Of a stretch of DNA of 11,275 bases, positions 1-6,647 are shown piece after piece. The notes below the pieces were generated by a model. It worked only from the letters and a program-made list of their open reading frames with translations. It was not told the DNA's origin and did not search any database. Origin of the DNA: Cellvibrionaceae bacterium (lineage in GTDB: Bacteria; Pseudomonadota; Gammaproteobacteria; Pseudomonadales; Cellvibrionaceae); contig JAUVQU010000068.1 in NCBI GenBank assembly GCA_030597965.1, positions 1-11,275 of the forward strand. Direction: 5' to 3'. The stretch's first letter is position 1; each line of letters starts with the position of its first letter. The translations under genes and the position numbers were made by a program.

Positions 1-707
1 AATGCCGCGATTAATTCGCTATCGCTATTCGGTTTATCATTTTCCGTTGTCAGCCTTTGGGCTAATACTTTGCTCAGTGCATCGTTAATGGTTTCGTTTT
101 CTAGGCACAGACACAGGCTTTTTAAAGGCTCGTTCGGCATATTAGGTATGGCTTGCAGCAAAGCTTTCTGGTGTTGTGGCCAGCGGATGGCAAGGTCAGC
201 AATACCTTGTACTGCCAGAGTATTCCAGTTGTTTAAGTCGCCCTGCAGGTAGTCGCAAGCGGCGGTGTAGTGTTGGCTGACTGGGAGTTGTAAAAGCTGT
301 TTTATTTTTGCGTGAGCTGTGGCCTGGCGTTCCGGTGTGGGAGTGAAAACGGAAGGGTTTCCTTCAAGTACAGCTTGTAAATTGGAGCCCTCTTTGAACG
401 CTGAGATATTGGTGCCGACGGCAGTCAGTAGCTGTTTTAAGAATTGATCTCTGGCGGTGAGATCAAGCTTGCCCTGTTCATCGAGGGGAAACTTTAAAAA
501 CCACAGTAGGGGCAGGTCGGGGGTGTCCGTATCCCAAAACAGTAACCCAATCCATGCGTGGTGTAAGTAGGGGGCAGGGTAAGCGGTTTCACCAGACTCT
601 ACTCGCTGGAAATGTTCTTTGGATAATTCACTGATGTGTCGTCCCATATCAAAGAAGCGACTCTCTAAGCCCATTTTATCCAGGAACTCACCGATACTGG
701 TGATCAT
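1..707 (-). CDS. DUF3549 family protein, N-terminal part (cut by left edge)
   Basis: The reverse strand is open from an ATG at 705-707 to the left edge, giving 235 codons without a stop. The N-terminus contains FDMGRHISELSKEHF, then a TAYPAPYLHHAWIGLLFW-like stretch. I recognise this as the opening of the DUF3549 family, gammaproteobacterial proteins of unknown function of about 340 residues, so roughly the last third lies outside the window. The protein looks soluble: there is no signal peptide or membrane segment, and the later part is rich in Leu, Gln and Ala, suggesting helices. The ribosome binding site is weak (GTGAG about 5 bases before the ATG). The gene lies downstream of the ychJ-like gene on the same strand, separated by 162 bp that hold a palindromic repeat, so it may share that transcript or have its own promoter. 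The function is unknown and I propose none. Confidence 0.8.
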   Translation of the reverse strand, partial: MITSIGEFLDKMGLESRFFDMGRHISELSKEHFQRVESGETAYPAPYLHHAWIGLLFWDTDTPDLPLLWFLKFPLDEQGKLDLTARDQFLKQLLTAVGTNISAFKEGSNLQAVLEGNPSVFTPTPERQATAHAKIKQLLQLPVSQHYTAACDYLQGDLNNWNTLAVQGIADLAIRWPQHQKALLQAIPNMPNEPLKSLCLCLENETINDALSKVLAQRLTTENDKPNSDSELIAA

Positions 708-744
708 GTAAATCTCACTTAATAGAAAAATTATTTTGGTGTTT

Positions 745-885
745 TAAGACCTTTGCATGGAAGATGATTTTGCTTTCAGGCAAGGCAGAATCGCACGGAA
801 TGAGGGAGTTTATAAATATAAATGACCGATTGAGTACGATTCTAACGCAGTATGAAAGTGAAATGGCTTTCATGCAACGGTCTTA
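745..885. repeat. 141-bp imperfect palindromic element (MITE-like)
   Basis: Two arms of about 70 bp are imperfect reverse complements around a centre at about 815. Matching pairs with nearly the same midpoint are TAAGACC 745-751 with GGTCTTA 879-885, TTGCATG 753-759 with CATGCAA 871-877, CTTTCA 773-778 with TGAAAG 853-858, GAATCG 788-793 with CGATTC 837-842, and TTTATA 809-814 with TATAAA 817-822. No open frame of note lies inside. It occupies the gap between the DUF3549 and ychJ-like genes and overlaps the last codons of the latter. The shape fits a miniature inverted-repeat element or a large REP-like repeat. No clear target-site duplication is visible. RNA from either strand could fold into a long hairpin. 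Confidence 0.75.
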
Positions 886-1367
886 CAGCAGCGTTTGAAC
901 TTTTTTCCACTCCCACAGGGGCAGGGATCATTACGACCTATTTTTTTAGGTGCTTCGGGCAAGTTCTCACCACTGACAAAATACCAGAGGCCATCCAGTT
1001 TTTGAAAGTAAGAGTGCTCGCCGTGTTGCTGTAGTCGGCCGTCATGTTTGTAGTGGGCAATAAAACTGACCCAGCCTTCGTTGTCGTCTGCCTGGCCTGA
1101 CTCTGTGTCGAGAATAGATAGCTTTAACCACTCGGAGCTCTTAACCCATTGCTCTACTTCAGGCCGATTGATGTTGGCTCGCTCTTCTGGCCACCATGAG
1201 TCCATTAGGTAGTCCACAGCACCACAGGCGTGTGCCGAATAGCGAGCGCGCATGAGTGCCTCTGCGGTCGGAGCGGTTTTGTCTCCGGTGATAATCAGCT
1301 CGCAACACTGTTTAAAGTGTAATGGGCTGCCGCAAGGGCATAGGGTATGTGGCGTTAGTGTGGACAT
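870..1367 (-). CDS. ychJ: YchJ-type (UPF0225) SEC-C motif protein
   Basis: This 165-residue protein has a SEC-C-like zinc site at each end: CPCGS with CC at C10, C12, C21 and C22, and GRNDPCPCGSGKKFKRCC at C149, C151, C160 and C161. Between them lies a small NTF2-like fold, with LMRARYSA at about 38-45 and the aromatic YLMDSWWPEER stretch after it. The order and spacing match E. coli YchJ (about 152 residues). SEC-C motifs bind zinc; in SecA this motif contacts SecB and ribosomes, but the role of YchJ itself is not established. I chose the ATG at 1367 because it puts CPCGS near the N-terminus as in the family. An in-frame ATG at 1430 would add 21 unconserved residues, and neither start has a good ribosome binding site. 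The last residues (KTVA) and the TGA stop lie inside the adjacent palindromic repeat. Confidence 0.88.
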   Translation of the reverse strand: MSTLTPHTLCPCGSPLHFKQCCELIITGDKTAPTAEALMRARYSAHACGAVDYLMDSWWPEERANINRPEVEQWVKSSEWLKLSILDTESGQADDNEGWVSFIAHYKHDGRLQQHGEHSYFQKLDGLWYFVSGENLPEAPKKIGRNDPCPCGSGKKFKRCCKTVA

Positions 1368-1476
1368 AAGTGGCAAAAAGCTTTTAATTTCGGTATGTTG
1401 TGCCAATATCTTAACGTGCTGTCGCAGCATGTAATAGCTGCTTTATACATAAACCCGCTGAGTGCACATAATTTAT

Positions 1477-2634
1477 ATGACCACTGAATTTGATGACATC
1501 CGACCGTACAATGATGCGGAAGTCCCCGCTGCTCTAGAGCGTATGGTCAACTCGCCTGAACTGTTGCTGGCCATCGCCAAATTAAAAGCGCCTCGCATGG
1601 CAAGTCTGTGTCCCTGGTTTGTTAAGCCAATGGTTAAAATGGTTTTAAAACGCCAGTTAAAAGGCATCGAAACCGTCGATCAGTTTCAGACTTTAATTTT
1701 CGGCTATATGAGCAGTATGGTTGCTACTCGCGTAACCGAATTTACTTATTCGGGCATGGAAAGTCTGGATAAAAATAAAGCCTACCTGTTCATCAGTAAC
1801 CATCGTGATATTGCGATGGATCCAGGTTTTTTGAATTACGGGCTTTACGATAAGGGTTATAAGTCTGTCCGTATTGCAATCGGCGATAATTTGCTGACCA
1901 AACCTTACGTCTCGGACCTGATGCGTATTAATAAGAGTTTTATTGTTAATCGTTCCTCCGTTGGTGCCCGTGAAAAATACAAAGCAGCCAAACATCTGTC
2001 CTCCTACATTCATTACTCTATTGTTGAGGAAAATAGCGGAATCTGGATTGCTCAGCGTGAAGGGCGTGCGAAGAACGGATTGGATTCGACTAATAGTGCG
2101 GTGTTGTCGATGATTGCTCTGAGTAAGCCAAAAACTGTCGAGTTGAGTGATTACATCCGAGAATTAAATATTGTTCCGGTCGCCATTTCCTATGAATGGG
2201 ATCCATGTGATCAGATGAAGGCTCGAGAACTATACGCCCACGAAGAACACGGTAGTTATGAAAAAGGTACCCACGAAGATATTGCCAGTATTGCTGCCGG
2301 TATTGATGGCCATAAAGGCCATGTGCATATTGCTTTTGGGGAGGTCCTGCAGGGGCAGTATACCAATACCGAAGAAGTGGCTCAGGCTATAGATGGCCAA
2401 ATCTGGGATAAATATGTATTACACCCCAGCAACCACCTGGCGTATCAGCAGCTTTATCATAAAACGGAAGATTACCCGGTGACCGCAAAACAGCTGGATT
2501 TTGATGAGCAGCAATACGCTTCTGAAAAAGTACAGTTGCAATCACGTTTGACTGATTTGCCCCAGGCGCAAAAAGATATTTTATTGGGTATCTACGCCAA
2601 CGCTATTGTCAGTAAGTCACGGACTTCCAGCTAG
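1477..2634 (+). CDS. PlsC-like 1-acylglycerol-3-phosphate acyltransferase family protein
   Basis: This 385-residue protein has the ordered motifs of glycerolipid acyltransferases. Motif I is ISNHRDIAMD (catalytic His109), motif II is SFIVNRSS (about 155-161), motif III is IAQREGRAKNG (about 191-201), in place of FPEGTRS, and motif IV is IVPVAIS (about 232-238). The family moves an acyl group from acyl-CoA or acyl-ACP to lysophosphatidate or a similar acceptor at the membrane face. It is longer than typical PlsC (about 245) because of an N-terminal helical region of about 90 residues and a C-terminal extension. His109 is followed by Asp at +2 and +6 rather than the usual +5. I chose the ATG at 1477 (MTTEFDDIRPYND) over an in-frame GTG at 1462; neither has a strong ribosome binding site. 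It is divergent from the ychJ-like gene. The acceptor is unknown; phospholipid remodelling is the safest guess. Confidence 0.82.
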   Translation: MTTEFDDIRPYNDAEVPAALERMVNSPELLLAIAKLKAPRMASLCPWFVKPMVKMVLKRQLKGIETVDQFQTLIFGYMSSMVATRVTEFTYSGMESLDKNKAYLFISNHRDIAMDPGFLNYGLYDKGYKSVRIAIGDNLLTKPYVSDLMRINKSFIVNRSSVGAREKYKAAKHLSSYIHYSIVEENSGIWIAQREGRAKNGLDSTNSAVLSMIALSKPKTVELSDYIRELNIVPVAISYEWDPCDQMKARELYAHEEHGSYEKGTHEDIASIAAGIDGHKGHVHIAFGEVLQGQYTNTEEVAQAIDGQIWDKYVLHPSNHLAYQQLYHKTEDYPVTAKQLDFDEQQYASEKVQLQSRLTDLPQAQKDILLGIYANAIVSKSRTSS

Positions 2635-2663
2635 CCGCAACTTGGCAATGACCCTTACTGATT

Positions 2664-2690
2664 AAAACCACCCTCGCGGTGGTTTTTTTA
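2664..2690 (+). terminator. Rho-independent terminator after the acyltransferase gene
   Basis: A stem AACCACC/GGTGGTT with loop CTCGC (2666-2684) runs into a T tract at 2683-2689, about 30 bases after the stop codon. The A residues before the stem could let it work weakly in the other direction too. It separates the acyltransferase from the downstream catabolic cluster. Confidence 0.92.
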
Positions 2691-2746
2691 TGCCTGTTTG
2701 ATGGGTAGTTATTTCCACTCATTGTGAGGCGACCTCTTGTCTATTT

Positions 2747-2777
2747 TTGACAGCCATTTTGGACTTTCAGGTGCTAA
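2747..2777 (+). promoter_or_regulatory. Candidate sigma70-type promoter for the racemase/ACAD cluster
   Basis: TTGACA at 2747-2752 is a perfect -35 consensus between the terminator and the racemase gene. The best -10 at a usable distance is TGCTAA at 2772-2777, which needs a long 19-base spacer and is a poor match. The start site would fall near 2784, about 47 bases before the ATG. Only the -35 box is convincing. Confidence 0.35.
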
Positions 2778-2799
2778 CCCATACAAATCAGGGGGTGAT

Positions 2800-2816
2800 A
2801 AAGTTGTTACTACTTT
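2800..2816. promoter_or_regulatory. 17-bp imperfect palindrome, candidate operator
   Basis: The sequence AAAGTTGTTACTACTTT is a dyad centred on 2808, with 7 of 8 base pairs matching (AAAGT/ACTTT and GT/AC, one mismatched pair). It sits just downstream of the candidate promoter and 4 bases before the ribosome binding site GGAGA at 2821-2825. A repressor bound here would block transcription of the racemase and ACAD genes. The size suits a TetR-type operator, but no regulator gene lies in the window and I see no second copy. Confidence 0.4.
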
Positions 2817-2830
2817 AATCGGAGACCGTT

Positions 2831-3970
2831 ATGGGTCCTTTAGCGGGTTACAAATTCATTGAATTACTGGGTCTTGGTCCAGGTCCTTTTTGTGGCATGT
2901 TGTTGGCAGATCTGGGTGCGGAGGTCATCACCATTGAGCGTCAATCCAAAGATGAAGCGCCCATTCATAGCCATATGCGTAACCGTCGGAGTATAGCGCT
3001 GAATCTAAAAGATCCAGATGCGGTAGAGGTACTGCTGAAACTGTGTGAAGGGGCGGATGCATTCTTTGAGGGTTTCCGTCCCGGTGTTGCCGAAAAGCTG
3101 GGAGTTGGGCCTGAGCAGTGTATGGCCCGTAATCCTCGCTTGGTTTATGGCCGCATGACCGGTTGGGGTCAGACCGGCCCGATGGCTCACACCGCCGGGC
3201 ATGATATTAATTATATTGCGCTTAGTGGTGTTTTAAATGCCATGGGGTCACAGGGGCAAAAACCCACGCCGCCCTTGAATTTAATGGGTGACTTTGGCGG
3301 TGGCGGTTTGTTTTTGGCGTTCGGTCTTGTCTGTGCGTTGTTAGAAGCACAAAAGAGCGGCAAGGGGCAGGTGGTGGATGCCGCCATGGTAGACGGTGCA
3401 GCGGCGCTGATGGGTTACTTCCATGCCCATCAAGCACGCGGTGTTTTTGATGGGGATCGTGGGACGCACTTTTTAAGTGGCGCTGCACATTTTTACGACA
3501 CCTACGAAACATCCGATGGCCTTTATTTGGCGATTGGCTCTATAGAACCGCAGTTTTATCAGGAGCTTATTCGCTTAACGGGGATTGACGGGCAAACTTT
3601 TGCCGAAGAAGGTTTTTACAGCAAGCCAGTCTCAGACCGCTGGCCTGAACTGAGTGTATTGCTCGCGGAAAAAATAAAAACTAAAACACGCGATGAATGG
3701 TGCACCATTTTTGACGGTACCGATGCCTGTGTATCACCCGTACTGAGTTTGCAAGAGGTGCAAGAGCACCCTCACCATCAGGCACGCAACAGCTACTTTG
3801 AAATGGACGGTTACTGGCAGCAATCACCGGGACCACGTTTTGACCGCACACCAGCAACACAACCCAGGCCTGTGCGTAAACCCGGTGAAGATTCAGCGTC
3901 AGTATTGAGTGAGCTGGGTTTAACCGAGGAACAAATTGAGCAGTTGCGTGTACAGGGCGCCATCACTTAA
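2831..3970 (+). CDS. Alpha-methylacyl-CoA racemase (CaiB/BaiF CoA-transferase superfamily)
   Basis: This 379-residue protein is close to the usual length of bacterial alpha-methylacyl-CoA racemases (about 360-380). The catalytic residues of the mycobacterial racemase MCR (His126, Asp156, Glu241) have counterparts at a constant offset of two: His124 in GHDINYIALSG, Asp154 in MGDFGGGG and Glu239 in SIEPQFY. This argues for racemase rather than formyl- or succinyl-CoA transferase activity, because transferases use an Asp in a different context. The enzyme would interconvert (2R)- and (2S)-2-methylacyl-CoA thioesters in the cytosol, making the isomer an acyl-CoA dehydrogenase accepts. The ATG at 2831 follows GGAGA with good spacing. 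The first ACAD gene starts 63 bases downstream with no terminator between, so co-transcription is likely. The substrate is not readable from the sequence; sterol side chains and branched isoprenoid acids are the known ones for the family. Confidence 0.88.
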   Translation: MGPLAGYKFIELLGLGPGPFCGMLLADLGAEVITIERQSKDEAPIHSHMRNRRSIALNLKDPDAVEVLLKLCEGADAFFEGFRPGVAEKLGVGPEQCMARNPRLVYGRMTGWGQTGPMAHTAGHDINYIALSGVLNAMGSQGQKPTPPLNLMGDFGGGGLFLAFGLVCALLEAQKSGKGQVVDAAMVDGAAALMGYFHAHQARGVFDGDRGTHFLSGAAHFYDTYETSDGLYLAIGSIEPQFYQELIRLTGIDGQTFAEEGFYSKPVSDRWPELSVLLAEKIKTKTRDEWCTIFDGTDACVSPVLSLQEVQEHPHHQARNSYFEMDGYWQQSPGPRFDRTPATQPRPVRKPGEDSASVLSELGLTEEQIEQLRVQGAIT

Positions 3971-4033
3971 TAGAAGTGCCCTTAAAATTATTTTCAATAA
4001 AGTCTATCTAATAAGAAAGAGTGAGATAAGAAC

Positions 4034-5212
4034 GTGGATACAACTTTTACCCCTGAAGAGCGGGTCTTTCGTGACGAAGTCAGGACTTGGATTAAGCGGT
4101 ACTGGACAGAGGAACTGGCCAATCGTATTGCCGATAAAAGTACTTTCAAAGAAGCTCAAACAGAACTGCAGAAATTACTTAACGATCAAGGTTGGATGGC
4201 ACCTGGTTGGCCAGAGGAATACGGCGGTACCGGCTGGAGTGTGACCCGGCGTTACATCTATAACACTGAAATGGCTCGAGCGGGCGTATTAGGCCCTGCG
4301 GATCCAATGGTGTTTGGTGTCAGTATGGTAGGGCCTGTGATCTATACCTATGGTAATGAAGAACAAAAAAAGCGTTTTCTGCCTAAAATTCTCACTTCCG
4401 ATGAATGGTGGTGTCAGGGATATTCCGAGCCGGGGTCTGGTTCTGATTTGGCGTCACTGAAAACCAAAGCGGAATTGGAAGGCGATCATTACGTCGTCAA
4501 TGGCGCCAAAATATGGACTACTTACGCCCATTATGCCGATTGGATTTTTTGTCTGGTACGTACTGATTCTTCAGGAAGGAAGCAGGAAGGTATCAGCTTC
4601 CTTTTGATCGACATGAAAACGCCAGGTATCAAGGTGAACCCAATTATTGGTATTGATGGTCGTCATACTTTGAATGAAACAGAGTTCAATAATGTGCGCG
4701 TGCCGAAAGAGAATCTGATCGGTGAACAGGATAAAGGCTGGACGTACGCAAAATCATTGCTGACCCACGAGCGGCTTTATGTGGCCAACGTGTCACAGTC
4801 CAAGCGAAGTTTGGCCGAGTTAAAGAAGTTGGCCGAGAGAGAGTGGGCCGGTGGGCAACCGCTGGCGGCTGACCCCTATTTTCAACAGCGGATTTCTGAT
4901 ATCGAGATCGATTTAATGGCCTTGGAATTTACCGAGTTACGAGTACTTTCAGCCGCTGCGGCTGGTAAAGAGCCGGGTGCCGAATCATCCGTGTTAAAGC
5001 TGCGTGGTTCAGAAATCGCGAAAGCGCTACAGGATATAAAAATGGATGTGGCCGGTTATTACGCGGGTATTGATGATGCGGATAACAACGCTAATCACAG
5101 TTTTGCGAATAAAACGCGCATTGATTTTATGTATGGTCGCGCCAGTTCGGTCTATGGCGGGACTAATGAGATACAGAAGAACATAATCGCGAAAGCCGTG
5201 CTTGGGTTCTAA
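4034..5212 (+). CDS. Acyl-CoA dehydrogenase subunit carrying the catalytic glutamate (ChsE/FadE-pair type)
   Basis: This 392-residue ACAD has the N-terminal helical domain, the GYSEPGSGSDLASL loop (129-142) and NGAKIWTTYAHYADW (156-170) of the middle beta domain that holds flavin and substrate, and a C-terminal helical domain ending in YGGTNEIQKNIIAK. The medium-chain ACAD base position (YEGT) is Gly here (YGGT, 374-377). Instead Glu246 in THERLYVAN aligns with the base of isovaleryl-CoA and long-chain ACADs. The usual R-x-Q-F-G and Q-x-x-G-G-x-G FAD elements are absent, the latter replaced by MDVAGYYAG (337-345). The protein thus probably needs a partner, most simply the next gene. It would introduce an alpha,beta double bond into a branched acyl-CoA. 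The start must be the GTG at 4034: a stop lies 10 bases upstream in frame and the next Met is residue 55. TGAG about 8 bases upstream is a modest ribosome binding site. Confidence 0.88.
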   Translation: MDTTFTPEERVFRDEVRTWIKRYWTEELANRIADKSTFKEAQTELQKLLNDQGWMAPGWPEEYGGTGWSVTRRYIYNTEMARAGVLGPADPMVFGVSMVGPVIYTYGNEEQKKRFLPKILTSDEWWCQGYSEPGSGSDLASLKTKAELEGDHYVVNGAKIWTTYAHYADWIFCLVRTDSSGRKQEGISFLLIDMKTPGIKVNPIIGIDGRHTLNETEFNNVRVPKENLIGEQDKGWTYAKSLLTHERLYVANVSQSKRSLAELKKLAEREWAGGQPLAADPYFQQRISDIEIDLMALEFTELRVLSAAAAGKEPGAESSVLKLRGSEIAKALQDIKMDVAGYYAGIDDADNNANHSFANKTRIDFMYGRASSVYGGTNEIQKNIIAKAVLGF

Positions 5213-5220
5213 AAATGCAC

Positions 5221-5318
5221 TTTTTGCCTCCTGCCTTCGTCACCTACGTGCTCGCTCAGTCACATATGTTTATATGCTTCTTCACTGTGCGCGTAGCTTC
5301 CTCGCCAGTACGCAAAAA
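5221..5318. repeat. 98-bp imperfect palindromic element between the two ACAD genes
   Basis: TTTTTGC at 5221-5227 and GCAAAAA at 5312-5318 bound a sequence symmetric about 5269.5. The arms also share CTG a few bases in, and CTACGTGC on the left matches CTACGCGC read from the right. The core CATAT (5263-5267) pairs with ATATG (5272-5276). The inner arms between the CTACG boxes and the core match poorly. It begins 9 bases after the first ACAD stop and ends about 55 bases before the second ACAD start, with no T tract directly after a strong GC stem, so it is not a normal intrinsic terminator. It is unrelated in sequence to the 745-885 element. It could be a dispersed REP-like unit and would fold as RNA inside the transcript. 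Confidence 0.65.
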
Positions 5319-5372
5319 TTACTATTTTTAGTTATTACCTCTTTGAATAAATAAAAAGATAGAGAAAGAATA

Positions 5373-6509
5373 ATGGATTTTAGTTTTTCTGAAGAACAGA
5401 GCATGCTCAAGGACAGTGTTACTCGTTTTGTGCAAGACAACTATGACTTTGAGAGTCGCCGTACATTGGCGGCCAGTGATGCTGGTTTTAGCACTGAACA
5501 CTGGCAGACATTTGCGGAGTTGGGTTGGCTGTCGATACCGTTTTCCGAGGGATTTGGTGGATTTGGTGGCGGTGTTGTCGACTCGATGGTAGTTATGGAG
5601 GAGTTGGGTAAAGGTTTGGTTTTGGAACCTTACTTAGCAACAGTATTGTTGTTTGGTGGCTTGCTGCAAAAATCGGGAAATCAAGTGGTGCAAGATGCCT
5701 ATATTGGCAGCATTATTGAAGGTTCTTTGCAGGGCGCGTTTGCGTTTGTAGAGCGGGACAGTCGTTTTGTGCTGAATGCCGTGCGCACTCGTGCGGAAAA
5801 GAGTGATGGAAGCTATTGGATTAATGGTGAAAAAACCGTTGTTATTAACGGTGCCAGCGCCGATAAGATTGTCGTGTCAGCACGCACCTCTGGTAATACC
5901 CACGATGAAGGCGGTATCAGCCTGTTTGTGATCGATAGTAAAGAGGCCGGTGTGAAGATCAGCTCTTATCGCATGATGGATGGACAGGTCGTTGCCAATA
6001 TCAGTCTCGATCAGGTATCTGTTTCAACAGATCACATGCTTGGCGAAGAGGGTGAAGCTCTGGAGGTTATGCAAGAGGTTATCAATGACGCGATGATTGC
6101 CGTTTCAGCCGAAGCCCTGGGTGCGATGGAGAAAGCGTTACAAATTACCGTGGATTACACCAAAATCCGTGAACAATTTGGTGTGGCCATTGGCTCTTTT
6201 CAGGTGTTACAGCATCGTATGGTGGATATGTTTACTGCCGTGCAAGAAACTCGTTCATTATTGTACCGTGCGGCTTGCTCATTAGAGGCAGGCAGTGATG
6301 AAGCAATAAAAGATCTTTATGCCTTAAAAGTGAAAGTGGGTCGTGCCGGAAAACTGGTCGGCGAAGAAGCAATGCAACTGCACGGTGGTATGGGTATGAC
6401 AGACGAACTGGATGTTGGTCACTACGCCAAGCGTTTACGCATGATCAATACTTTATTTGGTGACGCTGATTTTTGTCAGCAGCGGTTTGCGCAACTGTCT
6501 TATAGATAA
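5373..6509 (+). CDS. Acyl-CoA dehydrogenase subunit lacking a catalytic glutamate (FAD-binding partner)
   Basis: This 378-residue ACAD starts with MDFSFSEEQSMLKDSV, typical of the family. Its C-terminal domain keeps the FAD contacts missing from the preceding subunit: Arg266 in TKIREQFG and QLHGGMGMTDE (335-345). It lacks a base in both known positions: LFGDAD (361-366) stands in place of YEGT, and AEALGAM in the helix where isovaleryl-CoA dehydrogenase has its Glu. The middle domain is also altered, with FVERDSRF (125-132) in place of the normal SEPxxGSD loop. Alone it should be inactive. Paired with the upstream ACAD it would complete shared FAD sites, as in the alpha2beta2 ChsE pairs used on sterol side chains. 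The ATG at 5373 follows a purine-rich GAGAAAG. The 160-bp gap from its partner holds a palindromic repeat, and a strong terminator follows the gene, so it closes the transcription unit. Confidence 0.87.
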   Translation: MDFSFSEEQSMLKDSVTRFVQDNYDFESRRTLAASDAGFSTEHWQTFAELGWLSIPFSEGFGGFGGGVVDSMVVMEELGKGLVLEPYLATVLLFGGLLQKSGNQVVQDAYIGSIIEGSLQGAFAFVERDSRFVLNAVRTRAEKSDGSYWINGEKTVVINGASADKIVVSARTSGNTHDEGGISLFVIDSKEAGVKISSYRMMDGQVVANISLDQVSVSTDHMLGEEGEALEVMQEVINDAMIAVSAEALGAMEKALQITVDYTKIREQFGVAIGSFQVLQHRMVDMFTAVQETRSLLYRAACSLEAGSDEAIKDLYALKVKVGRAGKLVGEEAMQLHGGMGMTDELDVGHYAKRLRMINTLFGDADFCQQRFAQLSYR

Positions 6510-6536
6510 ATACATCACAGTTAAATTGTCTGAATG

Positions 6537-6566
6537 AAAAAAAACCGCGCAATACGCGGTTTTTTT
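6537..6566 (+). terminator. Rho-independent terminator closing the racemase/ACAD cluster
   Basis: CCGCG (6545-6549), loop CAATA and CGCGG (6555-6559) are followed by seven T (6560-6566) and preceded by eight A (6537-6544), which lengthen the stem. It is 28 bases after the second ACAD stop. The A/T symmetry could make it bidirectional. It argues that the TonB receptor downstream has its own promoter. Confidence 0.93.
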
Positions 6567-6631
6567 GTGGATAACCCTCGGTCTTAAATATAAGATTTAT
6601 GGAAAGTTATATTCTTCACTACAAAAATAAT

Positions 6632-6647
6632 AAGGAATGTTTTTTTG
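6632..6647 (+). promoter_or_regulatory. Ribosome binding site deciding a TTG start, with an out-of-frame ATG
   Basis: AAGGA at 6632-6636 is 8 bases from TTG at 6645, which opens the receptor frame. An ATG at 6637 directly abuts the ribosome binding site but reads ATG-TTT-TTT-TGA in another frame, so it cannot start the receptor. Spacing and the following signal peptide support the TTG. Confidence 0.7.

Noticed and set aside
852..1034. Rightward 60-codon frame opposite the ychJ-like gene
   Set aside because: It lies antisense to a well-supported SEC-C gene, starts inside the palindromic repeat and shows no recognisable protein character.
1368..1430. N-terminal 21-residue extension of the ychJ-like protein from the ATG at 1430
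   Set aside because: Family members begin within about 10 residues of CPCGS and the extension has no motif, so the ATG at 1367 is preferred, though the ribosome binding site does not settle it.
1415..1431. Hairpin TGCTG-TCG-CAGCA in the divergent gap before the acyltransferase
   Set aside because: The stem is short, no T tract or promoter boxes can be placed around it with confidence, and chance is a sufficient explanation.
3222..3512. Leftward 96-codon frame inside the racemase gene
   Set aside because: It is a composition-driven shadow of the racemase frame with His/Pro-rich low-complexity translation and no ribosome binding site.
6585..6613. TATATT at 6608-6613 as the receptor's -10 box
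   Set aside because: The region is AT-rich throughout and no acceptable -35 sits 16-18 bases upstream, so any -10 match is uninformative.
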